DNA from: an uncultured Blautia sp.
GTDB lineage: Bacteria > Bacillota > Clostridia > Lachnospirales > Lachnospiraceae
Direction: 5' to 3'
DNA: 10,427 nucleotides
Assembly (NCBI GenBank): GCA_900547685.1
Contig: URHS01000067.1
Span: 1-10,427, forward strand
The notes under the pieces were generated by a model. That model was not told where the DNA came from. It did no database searches and saw only the letters and a program-made list of their open reading frames with translations. Of this stretch, positions 5,889 through 10,427 are shown in pieces (within the stretch, counting starts at the first letter, position 1; each line of letters opens with the position of its first letter). A program made the position numbers and the translations under genes.

Positions 5889-6565
5889 AGAGAGAGAAAA
5901 TTTCTGAAATCATCAGCAATATAAATTCTGAATATATAGAAGAAGCGGCGGTATATACCGGAAAGAAAAACAGACAGGGGCACTATGCCTGGCTAAAATG
6001 GAGTGTTGCTGTTGCAAGTATTGTATTGATTATTTTTTTGAATATGGCAATTTTAGGGTGTACATACACCGTTACATTAGAGAATGGAGATACGATAAAA
6101 TTTGTAAAAAATAAGTCTTCGGGAAATAGTGTCGAAGGAAAAATAGAGTGTGATACAAGAGATTTAACAGAAGAAGAAATTCAACAGCTTTTTCATGATT
6201 TGCCTGTTAAAGCCTATGGATTGTTTGATGTTGACAATCATCAATTATTTCTTTTAAAGGGAATGATAGGTGACGTAAGACTTTATATAACTACGATAGA
6301 CTCCTTATTTGACGATGTAGAAAACATGGGATATACAAATACTTCTATTATAGAGGGAATTCCTGTTCATGGAGGTTATTTTTATCGTAGAGAAGAAAAT
6401 TTGGAGGTTGTTTGCAATGCCGGTTTTACTGTGGGGAACAGTACAGTATATCTGGAATGTACAGAGGAATATAAAAATGCAAAGGCAGCAAGAAATCAGA
6501 TTGCACAAGCTGTTTATAATTTAATTGAAAACGGTGAAATTAATCTGGAACAAATTGTAGAATAG
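5885..6565 (+). CDS. Putative membrane-bound anti-sigma factor
   Basis: A 226-residue protein with a short cytoplasmic head (1-36, KISEIISNINSEYIEEAAVY, amphipathic helix plus basic KKNRQGHYAW), one hydrophobic segment at about 39-58, and an extracytoplasmic domain of about 165 residues that I do not recognise (YTVTLENGDTIKFV, then an acidic middle and HGGYFYRREENLEVVCNAGFTV). It lacks the HxxxCxxC zinc motif of ZAS anti-sigmas. The role is inferred from position: translationally coupled (ATGA) to the sigma factor, with AAAGGAAGG 9 nt upstream. The head resembles those of Clostridia anti-sigma proteins that follow such sigma genes. The outer domain probably senses an envelope signal or is cut to release the sigma. 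Other single-pass lipobox-like reading: LGC at 57-59 ends the membrane segment, but the long head argues against a lipoprotein. Confidence 0.72.
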   Translation: MKREKISEIISNINSEYIEEAAVYTGKKNRQGHYAWLKWSVAVASIVLIIFLNMAILGCTYTVTLENGDTIKFVKNKSSGNSVEGKIECDTRDLTEEEIQQLFHDLPVKAYGLFDVDNHQLFLLKGMIGDVRLYITTIDSLFDDVENMGYTNTSIIEGIPVHGGYFYRREENLEVVCNAGFTVGNSTVYLECTEEYKNAKAARNQIAQAVYNLIENGEINLEQIVE

Positions 6566-6595
6566 TCTTATACTTTAATTAGAGAAAAGACTTGG

Positions 6596-6602
6596 AAAGG
6601 AG
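6596..6602 (+). promoter_or_regulatory. Ribosome binding site fixing the aldo/keto reductase start
   Basis: AAAGGAG lies 7 nt before ATG 6610. The in-frame TTG at 6592 precedes this site and has no site of its own, so it is not the start. Confidence 0.87.
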
Positions 6603-6609
6603 AAAGACA

Positions 6610-7722
6610 ATGCAGTATAAAACATTTAAAGATGAAATTCGATTATCCAGATTGGGGATGGGTGTGATGCGTCTTCCAATATCAGACGGAAATGATGCAG
6701 AGATTGATTATGAGAAGGCAGAGAAGCTTATTTCCCACTGTATGGAGCAAGGCATTAATTACTATGATACCGCTTATATCTATCATGGAGGAAAGTCTGA
6801 AGAATTTTTAGGAAAGGCTTTGGCAAAATATCCACGGGATAGTTTTTACGTGGCAGATAAGTATAATTTTCAAGCACAGCCTGATTACTGCAAACAATTT
6901 CAGGAGCAACTGGTAAGGCTTAATATGGATAGAATAGATTTCTATCTGCTTCATGGACTTCAGGATACTTTTGCAGAAGAAATGATTGGAAATGGATGTA
7001 TTTCTTATTTTGATCAGATGAAAAAAGACGGAAAAATCAAATATCTGGGATTTTCTTTTCATGGAACAGCAGAACTTCTTAAAAAGCTTTTAAAGTTATA
7101 TCCTTGGGATTTTGTGCAAATTCAGTTTAATTATTATGATTGGTATTTTACAGATGCAAAAGAGCTGTATGAAATTTTAGAGCAGGCTCAAATTCCGGTT
7201 ATGGTAATGGAACCTGTACACGGAGGTTTTTTGGCAAATCTTACAGAAAAAGCAGCGGATAAATTAAAATCAATGAATCCTGAGCTTTCTTTAGCATCAT
7301 GGGCTATGCGATGGATAATGGGATACGATAACATTCAGGTGGTTTTAAGCGGAATGTCAGACGACATTCAGGTTTATGATAATATTAAGACATTTTCAGA
7401 GGCAGTTCCATTGACTGATGAAGAAAAGGAACAGATTAAAGAGGCAGCAGAAATGCAGAAAGCCACAATTACAGTTCCATGTACAGAATGTAGATATTGT
7501 ACACCTAATTGCCCTCAAGGATTGGATATTCCATTTTTGTTGGAGAATTATAATAAAGCAAAAGTGGGTGGCGCGTGGAGAATTCGTCATTTAAAGCAGA
7601 TGCCGGAAGAAAAAAGCCCAGCAGCTTGTATTGGTTGTAAAGCCTGTACAAAGCATTGTCCTCAGGGATTCGAAATTCCGAAGTACATAAAAGAATTGGA
7701 TGAAATGCTGCGCATTTTATAG
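6610..7722 (+). CDS. Aldo/keto reductase with C-terminal 2x[4Fe-4S] ferredoxin domain
   Basis: A 370-residue two-domain oxidoreductase. Residues 1-270 form the AKR barrel, with the catalytic tetrad visible as Asp53 and Tyr58 (YDTAYIYHGGKSE), Lys84 (VADKYN) and His115 (YLLHGLQD), and the NADP-binding part near VVLSGMSD. Residues 291-301 (CTECRYCTPNC) and 340-350 (CIGCKACTKHC) are two CxxCxxCxxxC sets, each followed by PQG, binding two 4Fe-4S clusters. This architecture is widespread in anaerobic Firmicutes; the substrate is usually unknown and electrons may pass between the clusters and NAD(P)H. It starts 44 nt after the anti-sigma stop without an obvious promoter or terminator between, so it is probably part of the sigma operon and may serve a redox stress response. 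Family certain, reaction unknown. Confidence 0.95.
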   Translation: MQYKTFKDEIRLSRLGMGVMRLPISDGNDAEIDYEKAEKLISHCMEQGINYYDTAYIYHGGKSEEFLGKALAKYPRDSFYVADKYNFQAQPDYCKQFQEQLVRLNMDRIDFYLLHGLQDTFAEEMIGNGCISYFDQMKKDGKIKYLGFSFHGTAELLKKLLKLYPWDFVQIQFNYYDWYFTDAKELYEILEQAQIPVMVMEPVHGGFLANLTEKAADKLKSMNPELSLASWAMRWIMGYDNIQVVLSGMSDDIQVYDNIKTFSEAVPLTDEEKEQIKEAAEMQKATITVPCTECRYCTPNCPQGLDIPFLLENYNKAKVGGAWRIRHLKQMPEEKSPAACIGCKACTKHCPQGFEIPKYIKELDEMLRIL

Positions 7723-7761
7723 GATAAAGGAAAGTGACACAATAGAGATATCTTAAGACAT

Positions 7762-7767
7762 GGGAGG
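7762..7767 (+). promoter_or_regulatory. Ribosome binding site fixing the DUF6483 start
   Basis: GGGAGG lies 7 nt before ATG 7775. The in-frame ATG at 7760 overlaps this site and cannot use it. Confidence 0.87.
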
Positions 7768-7774
7768 TGCTCGC

Positions 7775-8170
7775 ATGAATTTTACAGATGAAAAAGATTA
7801 TATTATGCGTATGATTAAAGAAATGGTAAGTGTATTGTTTTCCTTAGCATTGGGGAAAAAATATACTTCTGTTGAATTGGAAAATGAAAATAAATTTCAA
7901 GTATCTGGAAGACCATTAAAAGATTTTAAAGCGATGATTGATTGTGGGCAGATTAATGAAGCGGAAAATATTCTCTTAGATGAAATGGATTATACAAATG
8001 AAGAGGATGTGATAACTGCTGCACTTTTTTATCAGTATTTATGCGAGAAAGAAGAAAGTTTTTTGCAGGAACATCAATATTTAAAAGAGGAAGTACTTTT
8101 TGGAGCGAAAGATTTATTAGAGAAATCTGGATATCATGATTTGCTTGAAATTTTGCAAGAAAAGATATAG
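7775..8170 (+). CDS. Small DUF6483-type protein of unknown function
   Basis: A 131-residue, acidic, soluble protein, predicted mostly helical. The N-terminus DEKDYIMRMIKEMVSVLFSLALGKK is an amphipathic helix that I associate with the DUF6483 family of Clostridia; this assignment is from memory and moderately sure. The remainder (LKDFKAMIDCGQINEAENILLDEMDYTNEEDVITAALFYQYLCEKEESFLQEHQYLKEEVLFGAKDLLEKSGYHDLLEIL) looks like paired helices of a TPR-like or other protein-protein type. No membrane segment or catalytic motif is seen. It follows the reductase by 52 nt on the same strand and precedes a terminator, so it is probably the last gene of the sigma operon. No function can be assigned. Confidence 0.72.
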   Translation: MNFTDEKDYIMRMIKEMVSVLFSLALGKKYTSVELENENKFQVSGRPLKDFKAMIDCGQINEAENILLDEMDYTNEEDVITAALFYQYLCEKEESFLQEHQYLKEEVLFGAKDLLEKSGYHDLLEILQEKI

Positions 8171-8192
8171 TTTACAATAAAAATATTATGTA

Positions 8193-8235
8193 AAAAAGCA
8201 AGAATGGAAAAAATATTGTTCCATTTTTGCTTTTT
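8193..8235 (+). terminator. Rho-independent terminator of the sigma operon
   Basis: A 17-bp stem: AAAAAGCAAGAATGGAA (8193-8209) pairs with TTCCATTTTTGCTTTTT (8219-8235) with one G-U pair and a 9-nt loop. The A/T flanks make it work in either direction. The downstream promoter begins inside it. Confidence 0.85.
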
Positions 8236-8245
8236 CTGCTATAAT
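8216..8245 (+). promoter_or_regulatory. Promoter of the VanRS-like operon, overlapping the terminator
   Basis: A perfect TATAAT (8240-8245) with TGC before it (extended -10) and TTGTTC at 8216-8221, 18 bp upstream, lying in the terminator loop and 3' arm. Start of transcription is predicted near 8252, only about 10 nt before the ATG at 8262, with the ribosome binding site at the very 5' end of the message. Confidence 0.68.
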
Positions 8246-8250
8246 GGGTT

Positions 8251-8256
8251 GGGAGG
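8251..8256 (+). promoter_or_regulatory. Ribosome binding site fixing the response regulator start
   Basis: GGGAGG lies 5 nt before ATG 8262. The in-frame ATG at 8244 is part of the -10 box and would not be in the message. Confidence 0.86.
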
Positions 8257-8261
8257 CAGAT

Positions 8262-8957
8262 ATGAAAGAAAAAATATTAATTGTAGATGATGAAAAAGAA
8301 ATTGCGGATTTAGTTGAATTATATCTGCAAAGTGAGGATTTTCTGGTATATAAATTTTATGACGCAGAAGATGCATGGGAATTTATGGAAAAAGAAGAAT
8401 TAGACTTAGCCCTTTTGGATATTATGATGCCTAAGACTTCAGGTCTGGAGTTGTGTAAAAGAATACGCGAAAAGTATAATTATCCTATTATCATGCTGAC
8501 TGCTAAAGGAGCAGAAATTGATAAAATTCAAGGTTTGACTTTAGGAGCAGATGATTATATTACCAAGCCTTTTCAGCCTCTTGAAGTAGTGGCAAGAGTA
8601 AAAGCACAGCTACGCAGATATAAGCGTTATAATACAGGGATAGTGAAAACAGAAGATATTTTAGAGCATAAAGGATTGGTCTTGAATAAAAAAACGCATG
8701 AATGCTTTTTAAATGAACGTTTGTTATCCCTTACACCCACAGAGTTTTCTATTTTGGCCATTTTATGTGAGCAAAAAGGAAATGTAGTCAGTGCGGAAGA
8801 GTTGTTCCATCAAATCTGGAAAGATGAATATTACAGCAAAAGTAATAATACTATCACCGTACATATTCGCCATTTAAGAGAAAAAATGGAGGACTCTTTT
8901 GACAATCCAAAGTATATTAAAACAGTGTGGGGGTGCGGCTATAAAATTGAAAAATGA
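8262..8957 (+). CDS. VanR-like OmpR-family response regulator
   Basis: A 231-residue response regulator, the same length as VanR. The receiver domain (1-120) has the acidic pair Asp9-Asp10, phospho-acceptor Asp53 in LLDIMMPKTSGLELC, Thr80 and Lys102 (ADDYITKPFQPLEVVARVKAQLRRYK). The C-terminal winged helix (about 130-231) is the OmpR/PhoB type, with LTPTEFSILAILCEQKGNVVSAEELFHQIW and the end TVWGCGYKIEK. The phrases EIADLVELYL, YPIIMLT, GADDYITKPF and RVKAQLRRYK are those I know from VanR of glycopeptide resistance clusters, so it belongs to that branch. It overlaps the sensor kinase gene. It likely activates its own operon and the carboxypeptidase downstream. A resistance role is not shown, since vanH/A/X are not visible. 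Confidence 0.92.
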   Translation: MKEKILIVDDEKEIADLVELYLQSEDFLVYKFYDAEDAWEFMEKEELDLALLDIMMPKTSGLELCKRIREKYNYPIIMLTAKGAEIDKIQGLTLGADDYITKPFQPLEVVARVKAQLRRYKRYNTGIVKTEDILEHKGLVLNKKTHECFLNERLLSLTPTEFSILAILCEQKGNVVSAEELFHQIWKDEYYSKSNNTITVHIRHLREKMEDSFDNPKYIKTVWGCGYKIEK

Positions 8958-10101
8958 GAAGAAAAATATTTATAAAATTATTAAAGTTATCCTTTTAATT
9001 CTGCTGTTTCTTTTAGGGATTTTTGGAGTTTTATATTTATTTGATACTGTTTTTAATGGAATGTTTTTAGATTGGATCAGCAATCATTTTGCTCATGAGG
9101 AGAGTACAGGATGGTATGATGGAGAACAAAAAGTTCAATATATTTATGAGCGCATTGATTGGCAGGCATTAAAAACGGTGGCTGTTATTTCCTTTGTTTT
9201 TTTAGCTTGTATAATTGGAGTATGTGTGTATCTTATTTTGCATTTTTCTCTGAAAAAGCAACAGAAAAAGTTGATTTCTAAGACTGCGGAAAGGATACAT
9301 GACTATATGAAAAAAGAATGTGATGTATCAGAAGTTTTTCCACAGGAATTTTCAGAAATCAGTACACAGCTGGTGCAGATAAAAGCAGATATGGAAAGAA
9401 AAGAACAGTATCTGAAAATGGAAACACAGAAGAAAAATGATTTAATTACCTATTTGGCACATGATTTAAAAACACCACTCACTTCTGTTATGGGATATTT
9501 GAATTTACTGGAAGACGCACCGGATATGCCTCTTGCTCAGCGTGAAAAATATACTCATATAGCCAGAAAAAAGGCAGAACGTTTAGACAGTCTTATTCAG
9601 GAATTTTTTGAAATCACACGTTATAATTTGCAGAATATTGTACTGGAAAAAGAGAATATCGATTTATATTATATGTTCATGCAGATGAAGGAAGAGTTTT
9701 ATCCTGTTTTGGCACAAAAGGGAAACAAAATAGAATTGAAAATGCCGGAAGACTTACAGGTTTATGGGGATGCGGATAAGCTTGCCAGAGTATTTAATAA
9801 TATTATTCGAAATGCTGTTGCTTATAGTTATTCATCTTCCGTTATTACTATCGAGGGACAGAAATCTTCAGATGGAGTAAATCTTTTCTTTCGAAATCAG
9901 GGAAAAACAATTCCGAAAGAAAAGCTTGCCAGAGTATTTCAGAAATTTTTCCGAATTGATGAAGCACGTAGCACAGATAGTGCAGGCGCAGGTCTTGGAC
10001 TTGCTATTGCAAAAGAAATTGTGGAGCTTCACGGCGGAAGGATATCTGCTGTAAGTGAACAGGAGGAAACTGTTTTTCAGATTGTACTTCCAGAAAATTA
10101 A
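8947..10101 (+). CDS. VanS-like sensor histidine kinase
   Basis: From TTG 8947 the product is 384 residues, the size of VanS. Membrane segments lie at about 11-32 and 77-100, framing an outer loop of about 44 residues. The dimerisation/H-box is YLAHDLKTPLTSVMGYLNLL with His172; the ATPase has the N-box NNIIRNAVAYSY (Asn289) and the G2 box SAGAGLGLAIAKEI. EFFEITRYNLQ, IDLYYM and DKLARVFNNI are strongly VanS-like. The gene overlaps the regulator by 11 nt. The frame stays open upstream to a TTG at 8899, but that would be a 59-nt overlap without a good site; the N-terminus IKLKNEKKN at this junction mirrors that of VanS, which also uses TTG. The exact start is therefore uncertain by a few codons. 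Its signal is probably a cell-wall precursor or antibiotic effect. Confidence 0.9.
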   Translation: MKNEKKNIYKIIKVILLILLFLLGIFGVLYLFDTVFNGMFLDWISNHFAHEESTGWYDGEQKVQYIYERIDWQALKTVAVISFVFLACIIGVCVYLILHFSLKKQQKKLISKTAERIHDYMKKECDVSEVFPQEFSEISTQLVQIKADMERKEQYLKMETQKKNDLITYLAHDLKTPLTSVMGYLNLLEDAPDMPLAQREKYTHIARKKAERLDSLIQEFFEITRYNLQNIVLEKENIDLYYMFMQMKEEFYPVLAQKGNKIELKMPEDLQVYGDADKLARVFNNIIRNAVAYSYSSSVITIEGQKSSDGVNLFFRNQGKTIPKEKLARVFQKFFRIDEARSTDSAGAGLGLAIAKEIVELHGGRISAVSEQEETVFQIVLPEN

Positions 10102-10132
10102 TAAAATCTTAGGATTTTAACAACAGAATATT

Positions 10133-10202
10133 AAAACACCTTTTCTTTCTTTTTGGTACAGTAAACTTGTAAGAAGTACGAAAGAAAGAAGGGTGTTTTT
10201 TT
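10133..10202 (+). terminator. Long hairpin with T tail: terminator or attenuator before the carboxypeptidase
   Basis: AAAACACC plus TTTTCTTTCTTT (10133-10152) pairs with AAAGAAAGAAGGGTGTTTT (10181-10199) with one small bulge; the loop is 28 nt and T runs from 10196 to 10202. It ends 2 nt before an ATG, and its 3' arm contains GAAGGG, the only candidate ribosome binding site. So it can terminate the vanS-like message and may also hide the start of the next gene. No good promoter is seen between 10102 and 10204. Confidence 0.72.
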
Positions 10203-10204
10203 AT

Positions 10205-10427
10205 ATGAATAAACGGAAACAAAGAAGAAAGAGAAGAAGAAAAATCGGATTAATTTTCTTGTTAGGAGTATTAATTTTCTTGATCCTGCCAAATAAAAAA
10301 CAGGAAGTTTTCAGTAAAGAAAAGGAAGAAGTTTCTTTGGGAGAGCTTTATAGTGAAGCTGGGATTTTGTTAGATGAAGAAGGAAGAATTTTAGGGAGTA
10401 AAAATCCAGAAAAAAGAATTTATCCAG
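10205..10427 (+). CDS. D-Ala-D-Ala carboxypeptidase (peptidase S11 type), N-terminal part
   Basis: The first 74 residues of a gene cut by the window edge. A very basic head (10 Lys/Arg among residues 3-13) is followed by a hydrophobic segment at 14-28, a signal anchor, then a charged linker and GELYSEAGILLDEEGRILGSKNPEKRIYP. The latter is the opening strand pair of S11 penicillin-binding carboxypeptidases (SAILLD..TGRVLYEKN...RMYPAS); the catalytic SxxK would begin just beyond the window edge. These enzymes remove the terminal D-Ala from peptidoglycan pentapeptides outside the cell. Position after a VanRS-like pair suggests control by it. GAAGGG is 11 nt from the ATG within a hairpin arm. The family call rests on a short segment; a VanY-type enzyme is less likely. 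Confidence 0.72.
   Translation, partial: MNKRKQRRKRRRKIGLIFLLGVLIFLILPNKKQEVFSKEKEEVSLGELYSEAGILLDEEGRILGSKNPEKRIYP

Noticed and set aside
6566..6609. A separate promoter for the aldo/keto reductase
   Set aside because: The 44-bp gap shows no -35/-10 pair of acceptable spacing, so co-transcription with the sigma pair is simpler.
8899..8946. Longer sensor kinase starting at TTG 8899
   Set aside because: It would overlap the regulator gene by 59 nt without a good ribosome site, and the VanS-like N-terminus begins at about 8941-8947.
10103..10118. Small hairpin AAAATC-TTAG-GATTTT after the kinase stop as a terminator
   Set aside because: The stem is only 6 bp of mostly A-T pairs and no T run follows; the larger hairpin at 10133-10202 is the better candidate.
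8262..10427. A complete vancomycin resistance cluster
   Set aside because: Only the regulatory pair and a carboxypeptidase start are visible; no vanH, ligase or vanX lies in the window.

Overview
The base composition, strong AGGAGG-type ribosome binding sites, use of TTG/GTG starts and gene families point to a low-GC, anaerobic Gram-positive gut bacterium of the Clostridia, most likely Lachnospiraceae (Blautia / Mediterraneibacter-like). This is inferred from style and gene content only; there is no rRNA or marker gene in the window.

Left end (1-1310): a scarred region. A minus-strand DUF3990 (ADP-ribosyltransferase-like) fragment has lost its start. It abuts a 161-bp, almost fully palindromic, MITE-like element with about 26-bp terminal inverted repeats and TA at both ends. 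Only 22 bp further on begins a patatin-like phospholipase gene that is broken by what looks like a single missing base; putting one C back restores a full-length protein. This segment looks visibly richer in G+C than the rest. A terminator closes it.

Middle (1311-5250): two small-regulator/transporter operons. A GntR (YtrA-type) repressor is followed by an ABC ATPase and an ABC-2 permease with overlapping ends. Its promoter sits inside an array of AACAG/CTGTT boxes repeated every 10 bp around one dyad. Next, a MarR repressor and a MATE efflux pump are expressed from a promoter whose -10 box lies in a 47-bp near-perfect palindrome, presumably the operator. A strong terminator follows.

Sigma block (5251-8235): an ECF-like sigma factor is translationally coupled to a one-TM putative anti-sigma factor, followed by an aldo/keto reductase with a C-terminal 2x[4Fe-4S] ferredoxin domain and a small DUF6483-type protein. 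These four same-strand genes end at a terminator and probably form one operon.

Right end (8236-10427): a VanR/VanS-like two-component system whose promoter overlaps the preceding terminator, then a long hairpin and the start of a membrane-anchored peptidase S11-type D-Ala-D-Ala carboxypeptidase, cut by the window edge. No vanH/A/X genes are visible, so this looks like a housekeeping or low-level cell-wall remodelling module rather than a full vancomycin resistance cluster.

Overall, four different regulator classes in under 9 kb (GntR, MarR, ECF sigma/anti-sigma, two-component) each sit next to an envelope, efflux or redox effector: a stress and antimicrobial response neighbourhood. I found no CRISPR array, tRNA, rRNA or intact transposase.
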